A stretch of DNA of 64,000 nucleotides. Source: Streptomyces bungoensis (lineage in GTDB: Bacteria; Actinomycetota; Actinomycetes; Streptomycetales; Streptomycetaceae). The first letter of the stretch is position 1; each line of letters starts with the position of its first letter. Below, in pieces: positions 50,405-59,876 of the stretch. The notes under the pieces were generated by a model that saw only the letters and a list, made by a program, of their open reading frames with translations, was not told the origin of the DNA and made no database searches. A program made the translations under genes and the position numbers. The stretch lies in NCBI RefSeq assembly GCF_001514215.1, contig NZ_KQ948864.1, positions 91,558 to 155,557 on the forward strand, read 5' to 3'.

Positions 50405-51709
50405 ATGTCCGCTTATGGTGAGCGGGTGGTAGAGGATGCCGCGCGGCAGGCGCCGCCGGGAGGTGCGGCTCCGGCGCGGATGCTGCTGCGGCTCGTCCTG
50501 CCCGCCGCCGCCGTGGGCGTGGCCGCGAGCCTGGTCTTCGTGGGTGTGAGCGTGGCCGGGGAACAGCTCCAGCGGCTGCTGTGGGGGCCGCTGCCGGAGG
50601 CGCTGGGGGTGGGCCGGTACTCGGTGCTGTGGGTGTTCGTCGTGCTCGTGGCGACCGGGGTCGCCGTCGGGCTGATCGTCTGGAAGGTGCCCGGGCATGC
50701 CGGGCCCGACCCGGCCACCCTGGGCCTGAACGCCCCGGTCATGCCGCCGGCCGTCCTGCCGGGGCTGGTGCTGGCCACCGCTTCGATGCTGGCGGGCGGA
50801 CCCAGTCTGGGCCCCGAGAACCCGGTCATCGCGGTGAACGTGGGCCTCGCGGCCTGGCTGGGCGGACGCTTCCTGCCCCGCGCGCAGGGGGCACTGTGGC
50901 CGGCGTTGGCGGAGTCGGCGACGATCGGGGCGCTGTTCGGCACGCCCGTGGCCGCAGCGCTGGTCATCTCCGAGGCGCTGGCCGGGCGGCCGATGCGGGG
51001 GCGGCTGTGGGACAACCTGTTCGCGCCGCTGACCGCGGCCGCGTGCGGGGCGGCGACGACCGAGCTGGTGTTCCATCCGAGCCTCGACCTCGGCCTGCCG
51101 CCCATGGGCCGTCCTCATGGCAAGGATCTGCTGGCCGCCGTGGTGATCGCCTCGGTGGCCGCGGTGCTCGGCATGTGCGCCGTGTACGCCTTCCCCCACG
51201 TCCACCGGGCGTTCGGGCGGCTGGGCCACCCGATGCTGGCCCTTCCGGCCGGCGGGGTCGTCCTGGGGGCGCTGGGGGCTCTGGGTGGACCTCTGACGCT
51301 GTTCAAGGGCCTGTCGGAGACCGCAGAGCTGGCGCACCATCCGGCGGGCTGGTCGGCCGGGCAGTTCGCGACGATGGCCGTCGTGAAACTGGCCGCGCTG
51401 CTGTTCGCCGCGTCCTGCGGTTTCCGTGGCGGCCGGATCTTCCCAGCCGTGTTCGTCGGCACCGCCCTGGGCCTGTGCGCCCATGCGCTCGTTCCGGCCG
51501 TCGACCCGACGCTGGGGGTGGTGACGGGCGTGCTGGGCATGCTGCTGGCGGTCACCCGGCAGGGCTGGGTGAGCCTGTTCACCGCCGCCGCCCTGGTGGC
51601 CTCGCCCGCCGTCATCACCGTCCTGTGCATCGCCTCGCTGCCGGCCTGGCTGCTCGTGACGGGGCGGCCGCAGATGCAGCTGCGCGAGGACGGCACCGCG
51701 ATTCGCTGA
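50405..51709 (+). CDS. ClC-family chloride channel/antiporter
   Basis: 434 residues, about ten membrane helices, matching ClC proteins. The family motifs are altered but placed correctly: GGPSLGPENPVIAV (usual GxxxGPExP), later GCSCGFRGGRIFPAVFVGTA region (ASCGFRGGRIFPAVF, the GxIFxPA motif). A stretch SIGALFGTPVAAALVISEA corresponds to the third GxFxxPL-type region. The start is ATG 50405 or 50396; the ribosome site is poor. It transports chloride or fluoride-like anions. The upstream neighbour is the receptor-like TetR gene in the same direction. Confidence 0.88.
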   Translation: MSAYGERVVEDAARQAPPGGAAPARMLLRLVLPAAAVGVAASLVFVGVSVAGEQLQRLLWGPLPEALGVGRYSVLWVFVVLVATGVAVGLIVWKVPGHAGPDPATLGLNAPVMPPAVLPGLVLATASMLAGGPSLGPENPVIAVNVGLAAWLGGRFLPRAQGALWPALAESATIGALFGTPVAAALVISEALAGRPMRGRLWDNLFAPLTAAACGAATTELVFHPSLDLGLPPMGRPHGKDLLAAVVIASVAAVLGMCAVYAFPHVHRAFGRLGHPMLALPAGGVVLGALGALGGPLTLFKGLSETAELAHHPAGWSAGQFATMAVVKLAALLFAASCGFRGGRIFPAVFVGTALGLCAHALVPAVDPTLGVVTGVLGMLLAVTRQGWVSLFTAAALVASPAVITVLCIASLPAWLLVTGRPQMQLREDGTAIR

Positions 51710-52021
51710 ACGGCCCGCCGGGCACCGCAGGCCGAGGGCGCGTCCACCACCCGGTTCCAACGCGTCCGCCGCCGCGGGGCCTTCCGTTCGGGGCGGCCGC
51801 CTGCCGGGCCGCCACCAGGCCCGATTCGCAGGCCGCGGTGACGGCCTGCGCACGATCTCGGGGCCGAGCTTGTCGCGATGGCGGTTCGCCGACGACTCGC
51901 GGGCGCGACCTGCTCAGTCCTGACGTAGGCGGAGATCAGCCGGGGCAGCGGTCCGGACGCTACGGCGGCTCGGGACAGCTACGGCGCCTCCGTCCGAACG
52001 GGCTGACCACGGCCCCTGCCG
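51710..52021. other. No gene recognised (312 bp)
   Basis: No coding similarity or hairpin noticed between the ClC gene and the next small gene. Confidence 0.35.
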
Positions 52022-52432
52022 ATGACAGGCACCCGGGTCAGCTGGACTGGCACGCTTCTTTCCGGCCAGTACTCGCGGGTAGCGATACGTGAGGCCGGCC
52101 CGAGGGGGATGATCGCGATTGTGTTCCGCGAAGACATGCCCGGCTGCGTGCGGTGGGAGATCTTGATGCACGAACGGTTCAGCGGCGTGTGGATCTGCAA
52201 AGACTTCGGGCGGGTTACGACCGGCGCGGATCCCACCGAGCTGGGCCGGGCGGTGCTCACCGCGTACCTCGTCGGCCGGCCCACCCGGGGGGAAACGTTC
52301 CGCGTCCTCGTCCGCGCGGACAACGGCAGCCAGTCGGTCATCACACCCGGCCAGCTCACCGACCCCGGCTGGAAAGCGGACCCGGCCATCTGCCGGGCAC
52401 TGCCCGCCTACCTCCGCGATGCCCTCGCCTGA
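52022..52432 (+). CDS. Hypothetical protein
   Basis: 136 residues. A hydrophilic protein with an apparent beta-rich middle (VSWTGTLLSGQYSRVAIREA, then GMIAIVFREDMPGCVRWEIL) and a C-terminal helical part (GRAVLTAYLVGRPTRGETFR, PAICRALPAYLRDAL). The family is not recognised. The coding frame is supported by third-position GC. The start ATG 52022 lacks a strong ribosome site. Confidence 0.5.
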   Translation: MTGTRVSWTGTLLSGQYSRVAIREAGPRGMIAIVFREDMPGCVRWEILMHERFSGVWICKDFGRVTTGADPTELGRAVLTAYLVGRPTRGETFRVLVRADNGSQSVITPGQLTDPGWKADPAICRALPAYLRDALA

Positions 52433-53250
52433 CCCCTCACCGAATCCACCAGCACCATCGGGCCACTCCCCCGGCGGACTCCGCCGAGGAGGTGGCCCTG
52501 GACGGGTCTCGGTCATCGGTGGTGGGCTCCACCGGGCTCGGCGAGGCGTGGCGGCTGTCGCCGCTCCTCCTGGACGGTGCTGTCCGGCGGGTGCCGAGCT
52601 CGCGCGGCCGGGCTGTCGGGGCGGCCCCTACCAGGGCGCTCGGCAAAGGGCCGCCCCCAGCCCCGCCGCCATGTCACGGCAGAGCACGATCGACGGTATC
52701 CGGCGGCCTGCGGAAGCGCTGCCTCAAGGAGGCAGGTTCAGCGATCCGGGCGGCCCGACAGCGGTCGCAGCCACTCGGGCTCCACGCTGTTCCCAGGGGC
52801 GCGGGACGGGCTGCGGGGTCCCGGCCCGCAGGGGACGTGGGTCGCACCCTCGGGGTGGGTCGCGACGGCGACTCGGTCGCACACCCAGGAGGCGGCGTGA
52901 CCTTCCCGCACCCTCAGGCGTTGAGCACGGCACGCGTGCAATCCCCCGGTGGACGCGTGCGCGGAGGAGGGGCCCGACCTTGCCTGCCCGGCTCACGGGC
53001 CCCTCCTGGCGCGCCGGGGAGCCCGCCAGGACTTTCCCCGGCCGTATCCCGACGTTCTCGACGGACGTGGCCGCGGTCAGCGAGCCGACCGTTTTCGCCT
53101 CGCGGCCCTCGTAGGGCGCGAAAGGCGATCCGAGGGGCGCGCCGCATGCGACGCGGTCAGTGCCTCGCGGGCATCACGGCCTCGAGGCACTGAGCTGTGC
53201 GGGGCCGGGCCTGCCCGGGCTTGCTGAGTCGGGGGCGCGGCTTGACGGTG
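52433..53250. other. Long stretch without a recognised gene (818 bp)
   Basis: All frames are open in part but none has family similarity, a ribosome site or a clean codon pattern. A hairpin (52966-53006) is the only structure seen. The stretch may be decayed sequence. Confidence 0.45.
52966..53006. terminator. 11-bp hairpin in a gene-free stretch
   Basis: GGAGGGGCCCG (52966-52976) pairs perfectly with CGGGCCCCTCC (52996-53006), with a 19-base loop. It could terminate transcription from either side. Confidence 0.45.
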
Positions 53251-53619
53251 TCAGGCTTGCGGGAGCCGGTCGAGGAAGCCGAGGACCGCGGTGATCCGGC
53301 CGTCCTCGGCCAGGGTGACCACGTCCGAGCCGGCGACCGGGGCCGAGCCGTCGGCGGTGGACACCAGCTCCCAGCTGAAGCGGGCGATGTCGTGGTGGCC
53401 GTCCACGTCACCGGCCAGCTTGAACTCGAAGCCGGGGAACTGCTCATGGGCCGCCTGGATGACCGCGGTGATCTGGTCGTGGCCGCGGACGTCCGCCAGC
53501 GGGTCCGTGTAGGTGCCGTCCTCGGACCACGCGGCGGCGACCGCCTTGGGGAGCGTGTCGGCGTCGGTGGCGTTCCACGCCTCGAAGTAGCGGGCGACGG
53601 CGGCAGCGTAGTTCGGCAT
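53251..53619 (-). CDS. SnoaL-like (NTF2-fold) protein
   Basis: 122 residues of the SnoaL_2 type: YAAAVARYFEAWNATDADTL, then DGTYTDPLADVRGHDQITAV, FEFKLAGDVDGHHDIARFSW and GSDVVTLAEDGRITAVLGFL. This is a compact cone-shaped fold with a pocket, used by polyketide cyclases, isomerases and many uncharacterised proteins. The start is ATG 53619 with CGGGAG upstream. It stands alone in a region with few intact neighbours. Confidence 0.88.
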   Translation of the reverse strand: MPNYAAAVARYFEAWNATDADTLPKAVAAAWSEDGTYTDPLADVRGHDQITAVIQAAHEQFPGFEFKLAGDVDGHHDIARFSWELVSTADGSAPVAGSDVVTLAEDGRITAVLGFLDRLPQA

Positions 53620-53882
53620 GGCGGGACTCCCGTTCCTGTGTAGCGGCCTGTCCTTCAGGCCCGTTGGGCCGGGCCCCGGGCCGGAGTGCGCCGGCCCGGA
53701 ACCCGATGGCTTCACCCTGCCGCGTCCGGCCCTGTCACGCGATTACCGCCCAGGTAATGACGTCTGACCCCACTGCAACGGTGTCGCGAGTCCCGCCCAC
53801 CTCTCCGCCGCCGGTACGCCGGCGGTCACCGGTGCGGCCAGAAACACGAGGCCTTCACGATCGACCACCTCTCCTGGACGCT

Positions 53883-54422
53883 TCATGTCGTATCGGCGGC
53901 AGGGGGCGGGTAGGTCAGATGCCCGTCCTGGACGTGGGCGTGCCGGTTCAAGGTTGCCGGCTTTGCCGTCGTGGCCGAGACGATGTGCACTACCTCCGCG
54001 CCCGCGACGATCAGCGCGTCGGCGATCAGTCTGCGGTGACAGCGCCATGGAACCGCCTCGCTGCACATGATCACCGGCCGTCCGTGGCCGGCGAGTTCCA
54101 GCAACTCGGTCAGCCCTTCACTGAACTCATCGCTCGCCATGTAGTCGGCGTAGTCACGGAAGGCCTTGACCTCCCAAGCGCCGTTCGCACTCGGTACTCC
54201 CTTCGGGGTGTGCCGTCGGCCGCCGAGTTTCGGGATCCACCGGTAGTCGATATCAGGAGGCAGCTCCTCGGTGATCGCGGATTGATTCCATTGCGGGAAC
54301 TTGCGCGATGAAGGGAACGAGCGAACGTCGACCAAGTGGGTTATCTCATTGTTGCGCAACATCGTCAACATCTCGTCGAAGTCGCGTGTCGAATGCCCCA
54401 CCGTCCAGATGTGATTCGCCAT
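53883..54422 (-). CDS. DUF488 family protein
   Basis: 179 residues. It starts with IWTVGHSTRDFDEMLTMLRN and THLVDVRSFPSSRKFPQWNQ, then YRWIPKLGGRRH and VIMCSEAVPWRCHRRLIADA, all DUF488 hallmarks (GHS, DVR, LGG and C-E-CHR). The conserved Cys and Arg residues suggest a DNA- or nucleotide-related activity, but function is unknown. The start is ATG 54422 with GAGGCGG. The ISL3-type remnant lies just upstream. Confidence 0.88.
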   Translation of the reverse strand: MANHIWTVGHSTRDFDEMLTMLRNNEITHLVDVRSFPSSRKFPQWNQSAITEELPPDIDYRWIPKLGGRRHTPKGVPSANGAWEVKAFRDYADYMASDEFSEGLTELLELAGHGRPVIMCSEAVPWRCHRRLIADALIVAGAEVVHIVSATTAKPATLNRHAHVQDGHLTYPPPAADTT

Positions 54423-54586
54423 TCTGCCGCCTCGATTGCATTGCCGTACTTTTTCCTGCCTGGGTGCGTGAAGACACCATTGACGAAGAGGATCCGCCAT
54501 GGAGGAACTCCACCTTCTGCTCCGCTGAGCCACCGGTTGAGTAGACACCTCTGCCCGCATATAAACGGGGCGACTGATCGGGGTCG

Positions 54587-54750
54587 TCAAAGTTGAGCGG
54601 TGCAGAGGTGTCCGCGGGCTCGGCGGGTGGTGACTCAGCGTGTGCGTAGGCGTTGGTTGGCGGGGGCGGGGAAGCGCCGAACGCGTTGCGGGCGACGAGC
54701 TTGATCACGCGGTCGATCCCATCGCTCCTGGCGTTGCCCGCGGGCATCCC
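54587..54750 (-). mobile_element. ISL3-family transposase C-terminal remnant
   Basis: Leftward translation SDGIDRVIKLVARNAFG, then after a one-base shift RFPAPANQRLRTR, an internal TGA, and VTTRRARGHLCTAQL ending at TGA 54587-54589, matches the last 50 residues of ISL3-type transposases (AExxNRxIKLxxRxAFGFRNPxNQRLRxRxxTTRRxRGHL). The rest of the element is gone. Confidence 0.65.
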
Positions 54751-54775
54751 GATCCCGGGCCGTACCGAATGCCTC

Positions 54776-55384
54776 ATGACAATCGGCCGAGTGTGGTTCG
54801 CTGCTGGGGTGACTCAGGAGTTGGAGATCGTCGCATTCGAATCCGCCGAGGCATTCCAGGCATGGCTCGGCGAGAACCACGCCGTCTCGCCCGGCATCTG
54901 GCTCAAGCTTCGCAAGAAGGGCCCCGGAAACCCCGCGCTGGACTACACCCAGGCGCTCGACGTGGCACTCTGCTACGGCTGGATCGACGGCCAGAAGGCA
55001 AAGTTCGACGACCAGTGGTGGCTCCAGCGGTTCACCCCCCGCAAGCCGCGCAGCAAGTGGTCCAAGGCCAACCGGGACAAGGTGGCCGCCCTGATCGAGC
55101 AGGGCCGGATGCATCCGCCGGGACAGGCCGAGGTCGACCGCGCCAAGGCGGACGGCCGCTGGGAAGCGGCCTACGACGGCGCGAAGACCGCCACGGTGCC
55201 GGACGACCTCACGGCTGCCCTGACCGCCGACCCGGCCGCGGCGGAGTTCTTCGAGACACTGGACCGGCAGAACCGCTACGCGATCCTGTACCGGATCCAA
55301 GACGCCAAGAAGGCCGAGACCCGGGCGCGCCGGATCGAAAAGTACGTAGCGATGCTGGCGAAGGGCGAGAAGCTGCACCCGTAG
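54776..55384 (+). CDS. YdeI/OmpD-associated family protein
   Basis: Up to 202 residues. Family sequence: LEIVAFESAEAFQAWLGENH, GIWLKLRKKGPGNPALDYTQ, ALDVALCYGWIDGQKAKFDD (the CYGWIDG motif), RFTPRKPRSKWSKANRDKVA, and a C-terminal helical part with FFETLDRQNRYAILYRI. Proteins of this family are linked to resistance to bacteriocins or peptides in enterobacteria; here the function is unknown. The start is ATG 54776 or GTG 54809, neither with a clear ribosome site. It sits between an IS remnant and the ABC operon terminator. Confidence 0.85.
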   Translation: MTIGRVWFAAGVTQELEIVAFESAEAFQAWLGENHAVSPGIWLKLRKKGPGNPALDYTQALDVALCYGWIDGQKAKFDDQWWLQRFTPRKPRSKWSKANRDKVAALIEQGRMHPPGQAEVDRAKADGRWEAAYDGAKTATVPDDLTAALTADPAAAEFFETLDRQNRYAILYRIQDAKKAETRARRIEKYVAMLAKGEKLHP

Positions 55385-55554
55385 TCACGGCGAGGGACCG
55401 TGGCCGGGTGCTGCCCTGCACTCCCGGCGCGCCTGCGGCCACGGCAGCAGCCACCGACCGCAGTCGCTGAGCGTAACGAAACGTCAGGGGCCCTGAGCAG
55501 GCCCACCGCTCAGTCAGAAGGCCGTCGGTTGCTGTCCATCTCAGCCAGGCCCAT

Positions 55555-55600
55555 GTGCCTGCACGTGCCCCGAAGGGTCGCCTTGCGCACGTGCAGGCAC
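55555..55600 (-). terminator. 14-bp perfect hairpin after the sugar ABC operon
   Basis: GTGCCTGCACGTGC (55555-55568) pairs perfectly with 55587-55600; outer GGCCC/GGGCC (55548-55552 with 55601-55605) extends it. It lies 14 bp after the stop of the binding-protein gene. Confidence 0.85.
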
Positions 55601-55613
55601 GGGCCGGAACTCC

Positions 55614-56726
55614 CTACTTGGTCAGAGGCGCCAGCTTCGGGTCGTTGGCGTACGCCTCGGCCGCGTTCTTCTTGGTCACGATGACGGGCGTCAGGAGGTA
55701 GGCGGGGACGACCTTGGAGCCGTTGTTGTACGACTTGGTGTCGTTGATCTTCGGCTTGTCGCCCTTCTGGAGGGCCTCGACCATGCCGATGGTCTCGGCG
55801 ACGAGCTTGCGTGTGTCCTTGTTGATGGTCGAGTACTGCTCACCGGCCATGATCGACTTCACGGACTCGACCTCGGAGTCCTGACCCGTGACGACGGGGA
55901 CCGGCTTGCCGGCGCCCTTCAGCGAGGTGATGATCGCGCGGGCGAGGGTGTCGTTCGGCGACAGGACGCCGTCGAGCTTTTTCGCCCCGCCGTAGGTGGA
56001 GGTCAGCAGCGAGTCCATCCGCTGCTGTGCGTTCTCGGCCTTCCAGCCCTGGATGGCGGTCTGCTTGATGTCCTTCTGACCGGAACCGACAACGATGTCA
56101 CCCTTGTCGATGAGGGGCTTGAGCACGCTCATCGCGCCGTCGAAGAAGACCTTTGAGTTGTTGTCGTCCGGTGATCCGGAGAACAGCTCGATGGTCCACG
56201 GCCCCTTCGGCTTCTTCGCCTTCATGCCGTCGATGAGGGCCTGTCCCTGCAGCTTGCCGACCTTGAAGTTGTCGAACGCGACGTAGTAGTCGACGTCAGG
56301 GGTGTTGGTGATGAGCCGGTCGTAGGCGATGACGGCGGCGCCCGCCTGCTTCGCCTGCGCCACCTGGGTGGAGAGCTGCGAGGCGTCGGTCGCGCCCACG
56401 ACGATCACCTTCGCCCCCTTGGTGATCATGGAGGAGATCTGCGCCTGCTGGTCCGCGACGGTGGTCGAGGCACCCGCGTACTGCACGTCCGCCTTGAAGC
56501 CCGCCTTCTTCAGGCCGTTGGTGAACAGGTCGCCGGCGAGCACCCAGTTCTCCGAGGTCTTCGCAGGCAGGGCGACACCGATGAGGGAATTCGATGCGAA
56601 GCCCTTGGCGGCGGCGCCGTCCTTGCCCGTCGAGCCCTCGCGGTCGTGGGAGCACGCCGTACCCAGTGCGGTGAGCAGGGCCATGGTGCCGACCGCGGCG
56701 ATGCCCCTGGTGATGACTTTGCGCAT
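55614..56726 (-). CDS. Sugar ABC transporter substrate-binding lipoprotein (ChvE/XylF-like)
   Basis: A 370-residue precursor. Signal and lipobox are RGIAAVGTMALLTALGTAC (Cys25). The mature type-1 periplasmic-binding fold has GVALPAKTSENWVLAGDLFT at the start, VVGATDASQLSTQV and YDRLITNTPDVDYYVAFDNF in the first lobe, and SPNDTLARAIITSLKGAG with VVTGQDSEVESVKSIMAGEQ in the second. YDRLI/DYYVAFDN is characteristic of the ChvE/GguA-GguB-type monosaccharide (multiple-sugar) binders. The start is ATG 56726 with AAGGG. It is the last gene of the ATPase-permease-binding protein operon. Confidence 0.93.
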   Translation of the reverse strand: MRKVITRGIAAVGTMALLTALGTACSHDREGSTGKDGAAAKGFASNSLIGVALPAKTSENWVLAGDLFTNGLKKAGFKADVQYAGASTTVADQQAQISSMITKGAKVIVVGATDASQLSTQVAQAKQAGAAVIAYDRLITNTPDVDYYVAFDNFKVGKLQGQALIDGMKAKKPKGPWTIELFSGSPDDNNSKVFFDGAMSVLKPLIDKGDIVVGSGQKDIKQTAIQGWKAENAQQRMDSLLTSTYGGAKKLDGVLSPNDTLARAIITSLKGAGKPVPVVTGQDSEVESVKSIMAGEQYSTINKDTRKLVAETIGMVEALQKGDKPKINDTKSYNNGSKVVPAYLLTPVIVTKKNAAEAYANDPKLAPLTK

Positions 56727-56828
56727 GGTGAGTGATGCCCTTCTTGCGATGGTGCCGGAGAGTGGTACGCCGTGGAGTCGGCGCTGAGGAGCAGGCCCGA
56801 CAGCCGGGCCACGAGCAGGAACGCGCGG

Positions 56829-58127
56829 TCAGCCCGCAATCGGTGCCTTGCCGGGCTCGGATGCCGCGCCCGGCGGGGCCGTCGGCGCGTCCGGTTGCTC
56901 CCGGCGGAACGGACGCATCAGCGTTCCGGTGATCGAGAAGCGGCCCTGGCTCTTGCTGTAGACGTCGAACGCTACGGCGAGGAGAAGGACCAGGCCCTTG
57001 ATGACCTGGACCATGTCGGAACCGACGCCCTCCAGTTGCAGCCCGTTGTTGAGGAGAGCCATGACGAGGCCGCCGACGATCGAGCCGCTGATGGTGCCGA
57101 GGCCGCCGGAGACGGCCGCGCCGCCGATGAAGACCGCGGCGATGGCGTCGAGCTCCCAGCTCAGGCCGTCCTGTGGTCCGGAGGCCGCGGACCGCGCCAC
57201 GAAGATCATGCCGGCCAGAGCGGCCAGTACCGACATGTTCATCATGACGAAGAAGTTGACCCGCTTGAGCTTCACACCCGACAGTTCGGCCGCGCGGGCG
57301 TTGCCGCCGACGGCGTAGATGCGGCGGCCGCCGACGGTGTTGCGGGTGTAGAACGAGTATGCGAGCACCAGGGCGATCAGGATGATGCCGGAGATGGGCA
57401 GGCTGGTGCCGACGCGACCGCCGGCGAAGCGCAGGGTCGCGAAGACGATGACGGCCAGCATCACCGCCAGGCGGATCACCGTGACCCAGATCGGCGCCAC
57501 ATCCGCGTTCATCTCCCGCCGGGTCTGCCGCGCCCTCCACTCGCGCCACACCATGCCTGCGCAGGCGGCCAGACCGAGCAGCAGGGTCAGGTTGTTGTAC
57601 CCGGTGTCCGGACCGACCTCGGGCAGGTAGCCCGCGCCGATCGTGCGGAAACCCTCGGGGACCGGCACCGTGTCGGCGTTGCCGATGTACTGGTTGCCGC
57701 CCCGGAAGAGCATCATCCCGGCGAGGGTGACGATGAACGCGGGCACTCCCACGTACGCGACCCAGAACCCCTGCCACGCGCCGATCAGCGCACCCACGAG
57801 GAGGCCGAGCGCGATGCCGAGGGGCCATGGGAGCGAGTGCTCCTGCATCACCTTGGCGACCACGATGCCGGTGAACGCCGCGACCGAACCGACCGAGAGG
57901 TCGATGTGCCCCGCGACGATCACCATCAGCATGCCGATGGCGAGGATCAGGATGTAGGAGTACTGGCTGACCACCGCGATGAGGTTGCCGGAGGTGAGGG
58001 TGAGGCCGCCGGTCCACGCCTGGAACAGCAGGACGATCGCCACGAGCGTGAAGATCATGCCGAACTGGCGGACGTTGGAGGTGGTGCCTCCGAAGAGGTT
58101 CTTCTGCAGGTCTTGTACGCGGCTCAT
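56829..58127 (-). CDS. Sugar ABC transporter permease (GguB/XylH-like)
   Basis: 432 residues, about ten or more membrane helices, BPD_transp_2 family. Signature parts are YSYILILAIGMLMVIVAGHI DLSVGSVAAFTG, AYVGVPAFIVTLAGMMLFRG, and the C-terminal ARAAELSGVKLKRVNFFVMM with GGAAVSGGLGTISGSIVGGL. It exports nothing; it forms the channel for import of a monosaccharide. Its ATG overlaps the TGA of the ATPase gene by four bases, so translation is coupled. The binding-protein gene follows after 102 bp. Confidence 0.93.
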   Translation of the reverse strand: MSRVQDLQKNLFGGTTSNVRQFGMIFTLVAIVLLFQAWTGGLTLTSGNLIAVVSQYSYILILAIGMLMVIVAGHIDLSVGSVAAFTGIVVAKVMQEHSLPWPLGIALGLLVGALIGAWQGFWVAYVGVPAFIVTLAGMMLFRGGNQYIGNADTVPVPEGFRTIGAGYLPEVGPDTGYNNLTLLLGLAACAGMVWREWRARQTRREMNADVAPIWVTVIRLAVMLAVIVFATLRFAGGRVGTSLPISGIILIALVLAYSFYTRNTVGGRRIYAVGGNARAAELSGVKLKRVNFFVMMNMSVLAALAGMIFVARSAASGPQDGLSWELDAIAAVFIGGAAVSGGLGTISGSIVGGLVMALLNNGLQLEGVGSDMVQVIKGLVLLLAVAFDVYSKSQGRFSITGTLMRPFRREQPDAPTAPPGAASEPGKAPIAG

Positions 58128-59671
58128 GAGGCAGGGCTCTTCTTCTTGGCGGTCATCTTCTTCATCAGCAGTTCCGGATCGGCGTCGCGGCGTGTCACTT
58201 CACCGGTGATCGAGCCTTCGAACACCGTGTAGATGCGGTCGCACAGCCCTATCAGCTCGGGCAGCTCCGAGGAGATGACGACGACGCCCTTGCCCTGGCC
58301 GACGAGCCGCTGGATGATCCCGTAGATCTCGTACTTGGCGCCCACGTCGATGCCGCGGGTGGGCTCGTCGAGGATCAGCAGGTCCGGGTCGGTGAACATC
58401 CACTTCGCCAGGACGACCTTCTGCTGGTTTCCGCCCGAGAGCTTCGCGACCTGCTCGTCGACGCTGGGAGTCTTGATCCGCAGGCTCTTGCGGTAGTCCT
58501 CGGCGACGCGGTGCTCGCGCACCGGATCGATCACGCCGCGCCTGGAGATCTTCGACGGTTTGGCGGCCACCATGGACGTCTTGATGTCGTCCAGCAGGTT
58601 GAGGCCGATCGACTTGCGGTCCTCACTGACGTAGGCGAGGCCGTGCCGGATGGCGTCCGCCACCGACTTCAGCTGGATCTCCTTGCCGTCCTTGAAGACC
58701 CGGCCGGACAGCCAGGTGCCGTAGGACCGGCCGAACAGGCTCATCGCAAGCTCGGTGCGCCCGGCTCCCATGAGACCGGCGAAGCCGACGATCTCGCCGC
58801 GGCGCACGTGGAAGTCCGCGCCCTTGCACACCAGCCTTTCGTCGGAACTCGGGTGCCGCACCGTCCAGTCACGGACCTCGAAGAAGACCTCCCCGATCGC
58901 GGGAGTGTGTTCGGGAAACCGGCTGCTGAGCTCGCGGCCGACCATGCCGCGCACGATGCGGTCCTCGTTGACGCCGTCGGCTTTCACGTCAAGGCTCTCG
59001 ATGGTGCGGCCGTCGCGCAGGATCGTGATGGTGTCGGCGATCGCCTCGATCTCGTTGAGCTTGTGCGAGATGATGATCGAGGTGATGCCCCGGTCCCGGA
59101 ACCCGCGCAGCAGATCGAGCAGGTGCCGGGAGTCGTCCTCGTTGAGTGCCGCGGTCGGCTCGTCGAGGATGAGCAGCTGCACATCCTTCGCGAAGGCCTT
59201 GGCGATCTCCACGAGTTGTTGTTTGCCGACGCCGATGTCCTTGATCAGCGTGTCGGGGTCCTCCCGGAGGCCGACACGCTCCATCAGCTCCAGGGCCCGG
59301 CGCTGGGCGGCCTGCCAGTCGATGGCGCCACGCCTGCGGGGTTCGTTGCCGAGGAAGATGTTCTCGGTGATCGACATGCCGGGCACCAGGGCGAGCTCCT
59401 GGTGGATGATGACGATGCCGGCCTGCTCGCTGGCCCGGATGTCACCGAACCGCACCTGTTCGCCCCGGTAGACGATCTCACCCGAGTAACTCCCGTGCGG
59501 GTGCACGCCACTCAGCACCTTCATCAGGGTGGACTTGCCCGCGCCGTTCTCTCCGCAGATCGCGTGGATCTCCCCCTCCCGTACCACCAGGTTGACGTCG
59601 GTGAGTGCCTTGACACCGGGGAAGGTCTTGGAGATCGAGCGCATTTCCAGCAGGGGCGCGACCTGCCTCAC
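58124..59671 (-). CDS. Sugar ABC transporter ATPase (GguA/XylG-like, two ABC cassettes)
   Basis: 515 residues with two ABC domains. The first starts LEMRSISKTFPGVKAL and has Walker A GENGAGKST, the Q loop and Walker B LLILDEPT. The second has GLMGAGRTE (non-consensus Walker A, as in this family), signature LSGGNQQKV and LLILDEPTRGIDVGAK. The start is taken as GTG 59671 with GGAG nine bases upstream; a frame to 59905 reads across the promoter. It overlaps the permease gene by four bases. Together with the permease and lipoprotein it imports a sugar; regulation by the divergent ROK protein is likely. Confidence 0.93.
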   Translation of the reverse strand: MRQVAPLLEMRSISKTFPGVKALTDVNLVVREGEIHAICGENGAGKSTLMKVLSGVHPHGSYSGEIVYRGEQVRFGDIRASEQAGIVIIHQELALVPGMSITENIFLGNEPRRRGAIDWQAAQRRALELMERVGLREDPDTLIKDIGVGKQQLVEIAKAFAKDVQLLILDEPTAALNEDDSRHLLDLLRGFRDRGITSIIISHKLNEIEAIADTITILRDGRTIESLDVKADGVNEDRIVRGMVGRELSSRFPEHTPAIGEVFFEVRDWTVRHPSSDERLVCKGADFHVRRGEIVGFAGLMGAGRTELAMSLFGRSYGTWLSGRVFKDGKEIQLKSVADAIRHGLAYVSEDRKSIGLNLLDDIKTSMVAAKPSKISRRGVIDPVREHRVAEDYRKSLRIKTPSVDEQVAKLSGGNQQKVVLAKWMFTDPDLLILDEPTRGIDVGAKYEIYGIIQRLVGQGKGVVVISSELPELIGLCDRIYTVFEGSITGEVTRRDADPELLMKKMTAKKKSPAS

Positions 59672-59803
59672 TGGCGGAGCTCCGCACCGCGAAGGTGGTA
59701 GCCACTGCCGGGCTCCGGGACTCGGGGTATACGGCGGTTCTTCGACATCAGCTTGCCTCCGATGGCGCTGCGCGATGCTTCGCGTCCGGACTGTCAGCCG
59801 GGA

Positions 59804-59832
59804 ATGTAAATCCATTTGTTTTACTAGGTCAA
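59804..59832 (-). promoter_or_regulatory. ABC operon promoter with operator in the spacer
   Basis: Minus strand TTGACC (59832-59827), 17-bp spacer, TTACAT (59809-59804). A dyad GTAAA-9-TTTAC (59806-59824) overlaps the -10 and fills most of the spacer, a fitting position for the ROK repressor. The region is notably AT-rich. Confidence 0.6.
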
Positions 59833-59876
59833 CGGCTGTGACAGTATGGTTATCCGGGCAGGAAGAGAGGGCCGGT

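Noticed and set aside
58511..59701. 396-residue rightward frame
   Set aside because: Complete antisense shadow of the ABC ATPase.
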